Shown piece after piece: positions 34,893-44,837 of a stretch of 64,000 bases of DNA. Under the pieces are notes generated by a model. That model did no database searches, had not been told where the DNA came from, and saw only the letters and a program-made list of their open reading frames with translations. Position numbers and translations under genes: made by a program. The DNA lies in assembly GCA_021205185.1 (NCBI GenBank), contig JAJPYB010000008.1, positions 1-64,000 on the forward strand. The letters run 5' to 3'. The first letter of the stretch is position 1; each line of letters starts with the position of its first letter. This stretch comes from Ruminococcus sp. GTDB lineage: Bacteria > Bacillota > Clostridia > Oscillospirales > Ruminococcaceae.

Positions 34893-35010
34893 AATATTTC
34901 CCTCCTCATTTTACCGCGAAATTGTTCGCTTAATTTTCACTCATTTGCGTGAGCTCCACTCGCAGACTGAGAGGAAATGCGGTGGATTCATAAAACAAGT
35001 ACCAAATGGT

Positions 35011-35039
35011 ATAATAACATAAACTGCTTAAAAATGCAA
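35011..35039 (-). promoter_or_regulatory. Promoter of rpsT
   Basis: On the minus strand TTGCAT (35039-35034), a 17-bp spacer and TATTAT (35016-35011). Confidence 0.65.
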
Positions 35040-35071
35040 GCTTTTTTGCCAATTTTTTTAGAAGGAGTGAT

Positions 35072-35935
35072 GTGCTTTTGTCGATCAGAACAGATTTAGC
35101 GGTTGAGCTTACAGACAACCCCAATATATTGAATGGTATAAAAACAAGCGAAAGAAATATTTTTGACTTAAACGTCACCAAAACGGAAATTTTAACCGAA
35201 AAAGCCGAGCGGGAAATTTCAAAGCCGAGAGGACGGTACGTTACAATTCGCTCAAAAAGCAGCTTTGACGTTCACAGCGACCTGTTTTACGAGCGAGCAA
35301 AAATTATCTCCGACGAGCTTAAAGACCTGCTTGGAAACGCTAAAAGCGTTTTGGTTGCGGGGCTTGGAAACAGAGAAATAACGCCCGACAGTCTGGGGGT
35401 AATTACAGCCGACCACATTTTTGCAACACGGCACATTCACACGCTTGCGCCCGACCTTATAACCGACGATATGCCGAGCGTCAGCGTTTTAACTCCAAGC
35501 GTTATGGGAAAAACAGGAATCGAAACCTCTCAGCTTATTGGTGCCGTTGTAAAGGAGCTTTCGCCCGAGGTCGTTATCATTATTGACTCGCTAGCCTGCG
35601 CCAAACTTGTAAATCTTGCAAAAACGATACAGCTTTCCGACACGGGAATAACCCCCGGCAGCGGAGTTTTAAACAAGCGTGCCGAGCTTTCCCACTCGAC
35701 CCTTTCAACCCGTGTAATTTCTATCGGCGTGCCAACCGTAGTCGATATGCAAACAATTGCAGAAAGCCTGTCGGGCGGCAAAGTAAAAGGCGAGAGCAAC
35801 CTCGACCACTTTTTTGTAACGCCAAAGGACATAGACCGACTTATTGCCCGAGCGGCAAAGCTCATTTCCGCAAGCGTCAATATGTGTCTTTTTCCCGGTC
35901 TTTCGCTTGAGGAGATAAATTCGTTGGTGGAGTAG
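35072..35935 (+). CDS. gpr: GPR germination (spore) protease
   Basis: GPR degrades small acid-soluble spore proteins at germination. The 287-residue product has the family's start SIRTDLAVELTDN, the VLVAGLGNREITPDSLG segment, ATRHIHTLAPDLI, and SDTGITPGSGVLNKRAELS with SIGVPTVVDM near the end. It lacks an ATG: GTG 35072 or TTG 35078 follows a GAAGGAG ribosome site, the TTG having the better spacing. Its presence is the main evidence that this host makes endospores. It sits between rpsT and gyrA and has its own 3' terminator. Confidence 0.93.
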   Translation: MLLSIRTDLAVELTDNPNILNGIKTSERNIFDLNVTKTEILTEKAEREISKPRGRYVTIRSKSSFDVHSDLFYERAKIISDELKDLLGNAKSVLVAGLGNREITPDSLGVITADHIFATRHIHTLAPDLITDDMPSVSVLTPSVMGKTGIETSQLIGAVVKELSPEVVIIIDSLACAKLVNLAKTIQLSDTGITPGSGVLNKRAELSHSTLSTRVISIGVPTVVDMQTIAESLSGGKVKGESNLDHFFVTPKDIDRLIARAAKLISASVNMCLFPGLSLEEINSLVE

Positions 35936-35941
35936 GAATCT

Positions 35942-35983
35942 AAAAAAGACCGAAGAGCAAATTGCTTTTCGGTCTTTGTTTTT
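35942..35983. terminator. Bidirectional terminator between gpr and gyrA
   Basis: AAAAAGACCGAA/TTCGGTCTTTGTTTTTG with a central GAGC..GCTT extension; convergent genes on both sides. Confidence 0.85.
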
Positions 35984-36002
35984 GTGCTTTTTGGAGAAGC
36001 TT

Positions 36003-38660
36003 TTACTCCTCTTCCTCCGCGCCGTCCAGCGCTTCGAGGTCTTCTACTGATTCTTCTTCGACTGCTTCATCAGCGCTTACAGAGTCTGCCTCCTGAGCGA
36101 GCGCTTCTTCGTCGGAAATCTGCTCCACTTCGGTGATTTCCTCCTCGTCGTCATGCTCGGCACGGGTAAATGTTACAACGCTTGCGTCGTCGGAAAGCCT
36201 CATCAGGCGAACTCCGGCAGCATATCGTCCCATAACCCGAACGTCCGCCGCACGAAGTCTTATTACAACTCCGTCTGACGAAATCATAATAATATCGTCG
36301 TCCTCGTCAACCACCTTAATTCCGCAAATTGCTCCCCTTGCGGCAATCTTCTTTGCGTTGTAGTTGAGAAGTCCCATACCGCCTCTGTTCTGAATGCGGT
36401 AGTCTTCAAGCGCAGTTCTTCTTCCATATCCCTTTTCGGTAACTGTCAGAACCGTTGCGCCTTCACGCACTCTCGCCATTGAAACAACGTAATCCTGTCC
36501 CCGAAGCTTAATAGCGCGAACGCCGTGCGCAGTTCTCGACATTACTCTTGCCTGAGATTCCTCGATACGAATGATTCTTCCCTCGTGGGTTGCAACCAGA
36601 AGCTCGTCGCTGCCGGAAGTCATTCTGACGCCCATGATCTCGTCGCCCTCGTCAATTCCGATAGCTCTTAGTCCGCCCTTGCGAACGTGCTTATAGTCGC
36701 TGAGTCTTGTCCGCTTGATCTTGCCGTTTCTTGTAACCATAACGATATATTTATTCTCGTCCTCAAGCGAATCTGTCTTTATCATCTGAGCTATTCTTTC
36801 GCCCTCGCTAAGCGATAGCAGGTTTACAATATTAGTACCTCTCGACTGCTTTGAACCCTCGGGAACCTCATAGCATTTAAGCTTGTACATAATTCCCTTA
36901 TTGGTAATAAACAAAACGTAATCGTGAGATGAGCAGATAAACATTTCGGAAACAACGTCGTCCTCACGCTGCTTCATTCCTGTAACGCCCCTGCCGCCTC
37001 TATTCTGAGTTTTATAAACCGACACAGGCATTCTCTTGATATATCCCTGATTTGTATAAGTAACAACGCTTTCCTCAACAGGAATAAGGTCCTCGATATC
37101 AACCTCTCCGCTGACGTTTTCAATCTGAGTGCGGCGCTCGTCGCCAAACTTCTTCTTAAGCTCTTCAGTTTCCTCAAGAATAATCTCAAGCACTCTGTCG
37201 TGGTTTGCAAGTATATCCTCTAAATCTGCAATAGTAGCCTTCAGCTTTTCAAACTCATCTACTATCTTCTGTCTTTCAAGTCCTGTGAGTCTGCCAAGCT
37301 GCATCTTGACAATCTCGTCCGCCTGAATCTCAGTAAGACCTCTTGTATGCTCTGTAAGCTCATTGTCGCCGAGCAAAATTGCCATATCCTCGTCCTTAAA
37401 GCGCTCCATCAGCCTTTCTTTACCTTCGGCGATAGATTTACTCGACCGCAATATTGAAATAACCTCGTCGATATTATCAATGGCCAGACAATAGCCCTGC
37501 AAAATATGCGCTCTCGCCTTTGCCTTTTTAAAGTCGTACTGGGTTCTCTTTTCGATAATTGAAACCTGGTGGTTGAGGTAATGCACCAGCATTTCCTTTA
37601 AGGTAAGAACCTTTGGCACTCCGTCAACGAGCGCGAGCATAATAACACCGACGGTATCCTGAAGCTGGGTATATGAGTACAGCTTATTTAAAACGACCTG
37701 AGAAAGAGCGTCCTTTTTAAGCTCGATAACAATTCTCATTCCGTTTCTGTCCGACTCATCCCGAATATAATGTATACCGTCAATCCTCTTATCCTTAACG
37801 AGATTAGCAATGCTCTCTATAAGCCTTGCCTTATTTACCATATACGGAATTTCGGTAATAACAATCGCTTCTCTGCCTTTAACCGTTTCAATCGAAGTCT
37901 TTCCTCTTAAAATTATCTTACCACGGCCGGTTCCGTAAGCCGCTCTGATACCGGCTCTGCCCATAATAATTCCGCCCGTCGGGAAGTCAGGGCCCTTTAT
38001 ACTCTCCATAATTTCATCAAGAGTACAATCTGGATTGTGGACAAGCGTCTTGAGCGCGTCCACTACCTCGCACAAATTATGCGGAGGAATATTTGTTGCC
38101 ATACCAACAGCAATTCCCGTAGCTCCGTTTACAAGCATATTAGGGAATCTTGACGGAAGGACAACCGGTTCCTTTAATCTGTCGTCGTAGTTTGGCATAT
38201 ACGGAATCGTTTCCTTATCGATATCCGTGAGCATTGACAACGCAAGCTTTGCCATTTTAGCTTCTGTATAACGATAAGCAGCCGGAGGGTCGCCGTCGAC
38301 AGAACCGAAGTTTCCGTGTCCGTCGATAAGCGGATACCGCATTGAAAAGCTCTGCGCCAGACGCACCAATGCGTCATAAACAGATGCGTCGCCGTGCGGA
38401 TGATACCTACCGAGCACAGAACCTACTGTGTCTGCGCACTTTCTATACGGTTTATCAGGATACAAACCGTTTTCATACATTGTATAAAGTATTCTTCTAT
38501 GAACCGGCTTTAAGCCGTCACGTACATCCGGAAGCGCACGAGATACGATAACTGCCATTGAATACTGTATAAACGAGGTTTGCATCTCGTCTTCAATATC
38601 CTTGACTATTATCTTTTCGTCACCACCGAATGTTGTTATCTGGTTTTCATCATTTGCCAC
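36003..38660 (-). CDS. gyrA: DNA gyrase subunit A
   Basis: The cleavage-reunion subunit of gyrase, 885 residues. The quinolone-determining region is YHPHGDASVYDALVRLAQ, with alanine at residue 92 where most gyrases have serine. The catalytic tyrosine is Y131 in AYRYTEAKM. The C-terminal wrapping domain contains the GyrA-box QNRGGRG, which separates gyrase from topoisomerase IV. The tail is strongly acidic (Glu-rich, last 70 residues). It lies downstream of gyrB and the YcxB-like gene in the origin cluster. The start has AAAGAGTG upstream. Confidence 0.97.
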   Translation of the reverse strand: MANDENQITTFGGDEKIIVKDIEDEMQTSFIQYSMAVIVSRALPDVRDGLKPVHRRILYTMYENGLYPDKPYRKCADTVGSVLGRYHPHGDASVYDALVRLAQSFSMRYPLIDGHGNFGSVDGDPPAAYRYTEAKMAKLALSMLTDIDKETIPYMPNYDDRLKEPVVLPSRFPNMLVNGATGIAVGMATNIPPHNLCEVVDALKTLVHNPDCTLDEIMESIKGPDFPTGGIIMGRAGIRAAYGTGRGKIILRGKTSIETVKGREAIVITEIPYMVNKARLIESIANLVKDKRIDGIHYIRDESDRNGMRIVIELKKDALSQVVLNKLYSYTQLQDTVGVIMLALVDGVPKVLTLKEMLVHYLNHQVSIIEKRTQYDFKKAKARAHILQGYCLAIDNIDEVISILRSSKSIAEGKERLMERFKDEDMAILLGDNELTEHTRGLTEIQADEIVKMQLGRLTGLERQKIVDEFEKLKATIADLEDILANHDRVLEIILEETEELKKKFGDERRTQIENVSGEVDIEDLIPVEESVVTYTNQGYIKRMPVSVYKTQNRGGRGVTGMKQREDDVVSEMFICSSHDYVLFITNKGIMYKLKCYEVPEGSKQSRGTNIVNLLSLSEGERIAQMIKTDSLEDENKYIVMVTRNGKIKRTRLSDYKHVRKGGLRAIGIDEGDEIMGVRMTSGSDELLVATHEGRIIRIEESQARVMSRTAHGVRAIKLRGQDYVVSMARVREGATVLTVTEKGYGRRTALEDYRIQNRGGMGLLNYNAKKIAARGAICGIKVVDEDDDIIMISSDGVVIRLRAADVRVMGRYAAGVRLMRLSDDASVVTFTRAEHDDEEEITEVEQISDEEALAQEADSVSADEAVEEESVEDLEALDGAEEEE

Positions 38661-38679
38661 AAAATCACTCTTTTCTTTA

Positions 38680-38918
38680 TTTTAATTGGATAGAGAGGAA
38701 AAGAACTACAATCAATTTCACTCGCTCAAATATGTTTACTACCTACTGTTTAATCTACGCATTTTGTCGTTCTTTTTTCAAACCGCTATATGTTAATAGA
38801 ACGTGGCGACTTGTCGCCGAGCGTTATACGAAGTATAATGCGTGTTACTGCGATAGCATAATGCGTGCCGAGCTATTCTTTCTTTATACCACCCCCGTTG
38901 GGGGTGGTATAAAATTAT
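38680..38918. repeat. Dispersed backbone repeat copy between gyrA and the YcxB-like gene
   Basis: GGATAGAGAGGAAAAGAACT, then TACTACCTACTGTTT, TTCAAACCGCTATATGTTAA, GGCGACTTGTCGCC, GCGTTATACGAAGTATAATG and a strong ACCACCCCCGTTGGGGGTGG hairpin (about 38888-38910) that would terminate the upstream transcript. No gene is present. Confidence 0.65.
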
Positions 38919-39575
38919 TTACTTCTTTTTTGGCGTCTCTACTTCAAAGTCGTCGCCGAGCTTACTCTCAAACGTCTTCTTGACAATCTGAATCTGGTAA
39001 TCCTCCATACAGCGCTTTGGCAGCACATAAATGGTATCCTTCTTCAAAAACAGCACAAACATCTTCTCTTTTTCGATAATCTTGAGTCCAATGTCGTCAA
39101 ACTGTACCACTCTTGGCGGAATTTTAATCTCCTTGCCCTCTTCGTCGTACCTTTCGTCCTCAGGCAAAACCGTTTCGATAGAAAACTTATAATCATAAAG
39201 CTTGAAAATATACCTGTCGTCCTCAAGCGGCTTGAGCGACTGCATCAGCGTCTTTTTAATTCTGTGAGGATTATACCAGAAGATAAATATTGCCGCAAGA
39301 CAAATTACCAAGCCAATCCAATACACAGCGTTTTCGGGCTGAAAGGCTATTCTGATTGCGAAAATAATACCAATCAGCGCAAACACAACCGTCTTTAAAA
39401 TATTCTGCTTAAAGACGTACTTCTTCTGGAAAGCGGTAAACGCTTCGCCCTCTTCGGTATTTTTTATATCATATTCGACGATAGCTATGGCGTGCTCCTC
39501 CTGGTCGAGCTGCTGCCTGGCTTCGTTCTCGATTTCCATCATTTCCTTGGAAACCTTTTTAATATCATCCTTCAT
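38919..39575 (-). CDS. YcxB-like membrane protein
   Basis: A 218-residue protein with an N-terminal helical, charged start, two membrane helices (about residues 52-73 and 78-97) and a C-terminal cytoplasmic part containing VQFDDIGLKIIEKEKMFVLF and LKKDTIYVLPKRCM, the pattern of the YcxB-like domain as I recall it. Its function is unknown. It is on the same strand as gyrB and gyrA and lies between them, separated by repeat-containing spacers, so cotranscription is uncertain. Confidence 0.75.
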   Translation of the reverse strand: MKDDIKKVSKEMMEIENEARQQLDQEEHAIAIVEYDIKNTEEGEAFTAFQKKYVFKQNILKTVVFALIGIIFAIRIAFQPENAVYWIGLVICLAAIFIFWYNPHRIKKTLMQSLKPLEDDRYIFKLYDYKFSIETVLPEDERYDEEGKEIKIPPRVVQFDDIGLKIIEKEKMFVLFLKKDTIYVLPKRCMEDYQIQIVKKTFESKLGDDFEVETPKKK

Positions 39576-39687
39576 TATTGCTCCTTTCGATGTAATAATT
39601 GCACTATGTCATTCCTCGCCTGCGGCAATCCCTCTCTTGCTTCCGCCGACAGGCGGAAGTGAGAACAACCACTAAATTCACAAAGTC

Positions 39688-41664
39688 TTAAATATCCAGA
39701 TCCTTTGCGTACTGCGCATTCTTCTCAATAAACGCCTTTCTCGGCGCTACATTATCGCCCATTAAAATTGCAAAGGTTTCGTCCGCCTTTGCAGCGTCCT
39801 CCAGCGTTATTTTAATCATCGTTCTTCTCTCCGGGTCCATAGTAGTTTCCCAAAGCTGCTCCGGGTCCATTTCACCCAGACCTTTATATCTCTGAACGTC
39901 AACCTTCAGCTTGTTCTCGCCACCAAGCTCCGCTATATACCTATCTCTCTCCTCATCCGAGAAAGCATATCTGACCTGCTTACCACGATAAACCTTAAAC
40001 AGTGGCGGCTGAGCGATATAAACGTGACCCTGCTTGATAAGCTCGGGCATATATCTGAAGAAGAAGGTCAGCAAAAGTGTTCTGATGTGGCAGCCGTCAA
40101 CGTCGGCATCCGCCATAATAATAACCTTACCATATCTGAGCCTTGTAATATCGAAATCCTCGCCGATGCTCGTTCCCAGAGCGGCAACGACAGGCATCAG
40201 CTTTTCATTACCATAAACCTTGTCAATTCTTGCCTTTTCGACATTGAGCATTTTTCCCCAGAGAGCCAAAATAGCCTGATAGCGTCTGTCTCTGCCTTCC
40301 TTAGCAGAACCGCCCGCTGAATCTCCCTCGACAATATAAATCTCGGTGTTTTCAATTCCCGACTCGCTGCAGTCAGCAAGCTTTCCCGGAAGCTGAGCCG
40401 ACTCCATAGCGGACTTTCTCTTTGTAAGATCTCTTGCTCTTTTAGCGGCTTCTCTCGCCTTCTGTGCAAGCATAGCCTTATCGAAAATCATTCTTGCGAC
40501 TACAGGATTCTCCTCGAGGTAGTTCATAAACTTCTCGCAGACCAGCTTTTCAACAAGCGGTCTGACCTCGGGATTTCCAAGTCTGCCCTTTGTCTGTCCT
40601 TCAAACTCGCAGTTTGTAAGCTTTACAGAAACGATAGCTGTAAGACCCTCTCTGACGTCCTCTCCACTGAAAACTCCGCCGTCCTTTAAGAGATTAAACT
40701 TCTTTCCATAAGCGTTAAGTGTCTTTCTGATCGCCGATTTAAAGCCGTCCTCGTGAGAGCCTCCGTCGATAGTATGAATATTATTTGCAAACGACATAAT
40801 CGTTTCCTTATCGTCGGTATTATACTGAAAAGCAACCTCTGCAAACGAATCGCCCTCTGCGCCGTTAAAATATATAACATCGTTAAACAGCGGCGACCAA
40901 CCGCGAACCTTGTGAATATGCTCGACAAACTGCCTTATACCGCCCTCATAATGAAGCGTTTCGCTCTGAATGTTTTCTTCATCACGAAGATCGGAGAAAA
41001 CTATCTTTACGCCAGCGTTTAAAAACGCCTGCTCGCGAAGTCTTCTCAAAAGCGTATCGTAATTGTAAACTGTAGTCGTTTCAAAAATTTCAGGGTCAGC
41101 CTTAAACTTTATGGTAGTTCCTGTTTTGTCTGTCTTTCCAATGATTTTAATATCCTCTTTGTACTCTCCTCGATCAAACCGCTGGAAGTAGATATTTTCG
41201 CCGTCGTAAATAGTAACCTCCAACCATTCGGAAAGAGCGTTTACTACGCTTGCGCCAACTCCGTGAAGTCCGCCGGCTACCTTATATCCGCCGCCGCCAA
41301 ACTTTCCTCCTGCGTGCAAAACTGTAAATACTACTGTTGCGGCAGAGATTTTCTCCTTCGGGTGAATACCTGTCGGTATACCTCTTCCGTTATCAGACAC
41401 CTCTATTACGTCGCCAGGCAGAATATTAACCTTAATCTCGCTGCAATAGCCCGCCAGCGCTTCGTCGATTGCATTATCGACAATCTCATAAACCAGATGG
41501 TGAAGTCCCTTTTCGCCTGTCGATCCAATATACATTCCCGGACGTATTCTTACCGCTTCAAGCCCTTCAAGAACCTGAATCTGGTTTTCATCATAACTCT
41601 CCGACGCATCAATTTTTGATATGTCGCTGACATTTAATTCTGTGTTTTCTTCCAAAATATTCAA
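39688..41664 (-). CDS. gyrB: DNA gyrase subunit B
   Basis: The ATPase subunit, 658 residues. It has the GHKL start EAVRIRPGMYIGSTGEKGLH, NAIDEALAGYC with the catalytic Glu-Asn region, and DNGRGIPTGIHPK. The TOPRIM part has IVEGDSAGGSAKEGRDRRYQ and IMADADVDGCHIRTLL. The C-terminal RYKGLGEMDPEQLWETTMDP is typical. A short acidic extension of about 25 residues precedes the GHKL domain. It is downstream of remB with a 430-bp repeat-rich gap. Together with GyrA it supercoils DNA. Confidence 0.97.
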   Translation of the reverse strand: MNILEENTELNVSDISKIDASESYDENQIQVLEGLEAVRIRPGMYIGSTGEKGLHHLVYEIVDNAIDEALAGYCSEIKVNILPGDVIEVSDNGRGIPTGIHPKEKISAATVVFTVLHAGGKFGGGGYKVAGGLHGVGASVVNALSEWLEVTIYDGENIYFQRFDRGEYKEDIKIIGKTDKTGTTIKFKADPEIFETTTVYNYDTLLRRLREQAFLNAGVKIVFSDLRDEENIQSETLHYEGGIRQFVEHIHKVRGWSPLFNDVIYFNGAEGDSFAEVAFQYNTDDKETIMSFANNIHTIDGGSHEDGFKSAIRKTLNAYGKKFNLLKDGGVFSGEDVREGLTAIVSVKLTNCEFEGQTKGRLGNPEVRPLVEKLVCEKFMNYLEENPVVARMIFDKAMLAQKAREAAKRARDLTKRKSAMESAQLPGKLADCSESGIENTEIYIVEGDSAGGSAKEGRDRRYQAILALWGKMLNVEKARIDKVYGNEKLMPVVAALGTSIGEDFDITRLRYGKVIIMADADVDGCHIRTLLLTFFFRYMPELIKQGHVYIAQPPLFKVYRGKQVRYAFSDEERDRYIAELGGENKLKVDVQRYKGLGEMDPEQLWETTMDPERRTMIKITLEDAAKADETFAILMGDNVAPRKAFIEKNAQYAKDLDI

Positions 41665-42094
41665 CCTCTCTTTTTTTAAATGGATAGAGATGAAACGAAA
41701 TGCTATTCTCTATCCTTGTTAAGAATCTATTACTACCTACTATTATTTCTACTAATGTGGCGGCGTGCCGCCTAGCGTTTTGCGAAGCATAATGCGTTGA
41801 CATTCTTTTTTTCAAACCGCTATATGCTAATAGAATGAGGCGACAAGCGTTTTAATTCGTAATTCGTAATTAGGGCACGAAGCGTTTTACGAAGTATAAT
41901 GCGTGCCAAGCGTTTAGCGTAGCTTAATGCGGGATAGAGTGGTAATGGACTGTTGTTGTCCAATCTCGCTCAAAATCTCGTACTACCAACTTTTAATCTA
42001 TAAATTATAACAATTCCATACTTTTTTATTTGCTTTAGCAACGCTGACATTGTCCACTTTTCCGCCGTCAGACGGAAATATGTGGAAATAATTT
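41665..42094. repeat. Repeat-rich spacer between remB and gyrB
   Basis: A gene-free 430 bp. It holds two copies of the backbone repeat (GGATAGAGATGAAACGAAAT at about 41681; GGGATAGAGTGGTAATGGAC at about 41932), GCGTTTTGCGAAGCATAATG, AATTCGTAATTCGTAATTAG and GCGTTTAGCGTAGCTTAATG palindromes. It also includes the untranslated leader of gyrB. Confidence 0.6.
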
Positions 42095-42358
42095 CTATTT
42101 GTTGTACTTTCGTATTCTCTTCAACAAAGTAGAAACCGCCACAGGGCAGATATAAACCGTTTCATTTAAATTCTCATCAAGGCAAACCACAAAGCTCTTT
42201 GGCATATTGCTTGAAACATAGCTTACCCGCCTTTGCTTTCCTGCCTTATTAAGAAAATCCTTAGTAATTTTTGAAGCGCTCGTTCGCTCAATATCAAAAA
42301 TTCCAACAATATCCTTTGTATTTATAAGCTTGTCGTTTCCTATATGCAAAAACATCAT
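42095..42358 (-). CDS. remB: RemB/DUF370 family regulator
   Basis: An 87-residue protein (MMFLHIGNDKLINTKDIVGI, FDIERTSASKITKDFL, ICPVAVSTLLKRIRKYN). It matches the short DUF370 family between recF and gyrB in Firmicutes, whose Bacillus member (RemB/YaaB) is thought to act with the extracellular-matrix regulator RemA. It begins 7 bp after recF ends and is probably translated from the same message. The exact role in this organism is not known. Confidence 0.85.
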   Translation of the reverse strand: MMFLHIGNDKLINTKDIVGIFDIERTSASKITKDFLNKAGKQRRVSYVSSNMPKSFVVCLDENLNETVYICPVAVSTLLKRIRKYNK

Positions 42359-42365
42359 GCTGTCC

Positions 42366-43508
42366 CTAATCAGAAAGTATAGTATCGGGCGGCGCCTTTA
42401 CAATTCTTCCGTCGTGAATACTATAAACCCTGTTTTTAAAACTTCCCTTTATCTGATTTTCCTCACAGCAGGTAACAAACACCTGCATACCCTTGATTTT
42501 TGAAAATATAAAGCTCTGACGGTTTTTATCAAGCTCCGACAAAACGTCGTCAAGCAAGATTACAGGGCTTTCCTTTCTTTCATCGACTAAAATATACGCC
42601 TGAGAAAGCTTTAAAATAAGCGCGACCGACCTGTTTTGTCCCTGCGAGCCATATTCTCTTGACGGCAGGCTGTTAATACAGGTTAAAAGCTCATCTCTGT
42701 GAACGCCAATTTGCGTATATCCGAGCTTAATGTCGTCGTCAATATTAGCTTGTAGCTTTTTAAGATATTCGTCCTTCATTTCTCCCGCATAGTCTTCCCT
42801 TCCTTTAAGCTCATCAAAAACTGTCGAGCATAAAGAAACTGAAAGCTCCTCTTTACCTGAAGAAATTTCACTATACAGCCGCTTGGCGGTGAGGTTCAGA
42901 TTACTTGTATAGGCATATCTTAAAACGCTGATATACGAGCCCAGCTTTGCAAGCTGCTCATCCCATACCTCAAGCTCGTCTTTATCTGATACACCAAACG
43001 CTATATTTTTAAGAAGTCTGTTACGCTGAAAAATAATGCTGTCGTACTGATTTATAACGCTTATATAAGAGCGTTTAATCTGACTGATTGATAGGTCAAG
43101 AAAGCGTCGTCTGTTGTCGGGACTTCCCTTTGAAAGCTCTAAATCCTCCGGCGTAAAAACAACGCAGTCGAGGTTTCCAAAAAGCTTTGACGGATATTCA
43201 AGTTTTACTCCGTTTAGATAAACCGCCTTTTCTTTAGAGCTTCTTGACATATTATAGTTGATTTTCTGCTGCCTGAAAGAATCAGTAAAGGTAAGCTCAA
43301 TCTGTGAGGTATCTCCGTCAAGACAAATAAAATCCTTGTCCTTTGTGCCACGAAAGCTTTTAAGTCCGCTGCAAAGCCAGATAGATTCAATGAGATTTGT
43401 TTTTCCCTGTGCGTTTTTGCCGCAAATTACATTGATATTGTCGTTAAACGAAACGCCTATATTTTTTAAATTTTTAAAGCCGTTTACTCTAAGACTATTT
43501 ATAATCAT
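42366..43508 (-). CDS. recF: RecF recombination protein
   Basis: A 380-residue SMC-like ATPase that helps load RecA on gapped DNA. Walker A is GKNAQGKTNLIESIWL (34-49), the signature is NRSVALILKLSQAYIL, and Walker B is PVILLDDVLSELDKNR. It overlaps the S4-domain gene by 4 bp and lies in the dnaA-dnaN-yaaA-recF order. No oddities. Confidence 0.95.
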   Translation of the reverse strand: MIINSLRVNGFKNLKNIGVSFNDNINVICGKNAQGKTNLIESIWLCSGLKSFRGTKDKDFICLDGDTSQIELTFTDSFRQQKINYNMSRSSKEKAVYLNGVKLEYPSKLFGNLDCVVFTPEDLELSKGSPDNRRRFLDLSISQIKRSYISVINQYDSIIFQRNRLLKNIAFGVSDKDELEVWDEQLAKLGSYISVLRYAYTSNLNLTAKRLYSEISSGKEELSVSLCSTVFDELKGREDYAGEMKDEYLKKLQANIDDDIKLGYTQIGVHRDELLTCINSLPSREYGSQGQNRSVALILKLSQAYILVDERKESPVILLDDVLSELDKNRQSFIFSKIKGMQVFVTCCEENQIKGSFKNRVYSIHDGRIVKAPPDTILSD

Positions 43509-43723
43509 ACAATCTCAAATTCTACGTCAGCTTCGTCAATTTGTACCTTATTGCCTACACGAAGCTTTTTGCCTCTCATTGTACAAACCTCTCCGTTGAC
43601 CTTGATTCTACCCTCTGAGATAACTCCCTTAGCGTCTCCGCCCGACAAAACCATATTTGAAAACTTCAGAAATGAGTCGAGCTTTATATACTCAGTCGTT
43701 ATTTTTATCTGTTCCTTGTCCAT
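43505..43723 (-). CDS. yaaA: S4-domain RNA-binding protein
   Basis: A 72-residue protein with the S4 fold: LDSFLKFSNMVLSGGDAKGV, then ISEGRIKVNGEVCTMRGKKL. This is the small gene found between dnaN and recF in most Firmicutes (YaaA/RlbA), linked with ribosome assembly. It is 4 bp after dnaN and overlaps recF by 4 bp, forming one operon. Confidence 0.9.
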   Translation of the reverse strand: MDKEQIKITTEYIKLDSFLKFSNMVLSGGDAKGVISEGRIKVNGEVCTMRGKKLRVGNKVQIDEADVEFEIV

Positions 43724-43727
43724 CAGT

Positions 43728-44837
43728 CTACTCCGATTTAAGTCTTACAGGAAGTACAAGGAAGGTATAACCTTCGCCATTAACAGGAACTATCTTCATC
43801 GGCAGGTTTCCGCCGTTCATCAAAAGCTTTACCTTATCCTCTTCAATTACCTTTAGAGGGTCAAGCAAAAACTTGCAGTTAAAGCCTATTTCCATCATTG
43901 GTCCTGTTATATCAGCTGAAATCTTATCGTTTATTTTACCAATAGATGTTACACAGCTGATAGACAAAGCGCCGTTATTGAAAATACATCTTACAGGACT
44001 CTTGATTCTCTCATTGATTAATATTGAAGCACGCTCTAAGCTATTTATAAACTCTTTTCTGTCAATTATTACCTCTGTATTGCCAGAGTCAGGAATAGAA
44101 CCCTTGTAGTTATGAAATTCTCCTTCAATAAGACGAGAATAAACTGTATAGCCGGAAAACTCAAAGATAACGTGCTTTCTTGAAATGAAAATCTTTGCTG
44201 TAAGCTCATCGTCGTCCTTTAATAGCTTTGAAATTTCATAAAGAGCCTTTGACGGAATAATCATCTTGTTTTGTCCATCATACTTTATAGCTTCGTCACG
44301 AACTGCTAGTCTGTATCCGTCGATTGCAACTACTGTCAGCTTATTGTTGTCAATTTCAAAAAGCTCACCCTTTAAAACAGGCTTAGCGTCAGTCTGAGCA
44401 ACGGCAAATATAGTCTGATTTATCATACTTTTAAGTACAGGCTGAGAAATTTCAAATACCTCAGCGTCATCGCTTACAGTAGGAAGAGTTGGAAACTCAA
44501 CGGCATTCATATACATAATTGTATATTCAGTATCTCCGCCATAAACCTTAATTTGCTGGTTATCAATTACTTCAAGAGTTACGTCCTCGCTGTTCATCTT
44601 CTTTATCATTTCACCGAGAAGACGAGCGTTTACTACAAACTGTCCCGTGCCGATAGAAGAAGCGGAAATTTCCGTTTGAATACCGATTTCAAGGTCGTAG
44701 CCCGTAAGCTCGACAGCTGTTTTCTTTACGTTTATTTTTATACCCTCTAATACCAGCAGCGTTGATTTTTCAAAAACTGCCTTTGATACGTTTACGATAG
44801 CTTCATAAAGCTCGTTTGATTTACAGATAATTGTCAT
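43728..44837 (-). CDS. dnaN: DNA polymerase III beta subunit (sliding clamp)
   Basis: A 369-residue clamp of normal length with three similar domains. Visible segments include LEGIKINVKKTAVELTGYDL, VVAIDGYRLAVRDEAIKYDG and a C-terminal MKIVPVNGEGYTFLVLPVRL. It encircles DNA and tethers the polymerase and repair enzymes. It lies 470 bp downstream of dnaA, separated by the TGTTTAAA repeat cluster. The start has AAAGGACATTAACA upstream. Confidence 0.95.
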   Translation of the reverse strand: MTIICKSNELYEAIVNVSKAVFEKSTLLVLEGIKINVKKTAVELTGYDLEIGIQTEISASSIGTGQFVVNARLLGEMIKKMNSEDVTLEVIDNQQIKVYGGDTEYTIMYMNAVEFPTLPTVSDDAEVFEISQPVLKSMINQTIFAVAQTDAKPVLKGELFEIDNNKLTVVAIDGYRLAVRDEAIKYDGQNKMIIPSKALYEISKLLKDDDELTAKIFISRKHVIFEFSGYTVYSRLIEGEFHNYKGSIPDSGNTEVIIDRKEFINSLERASILINERIKSPVRCIFNNGALSISCVTSIGKINDKISADITGPMMEIGFNCKFLLDPLKVIEEDKVKLLMNGGNLPMKIVPVNGEGYTFLVLPVRLKSE

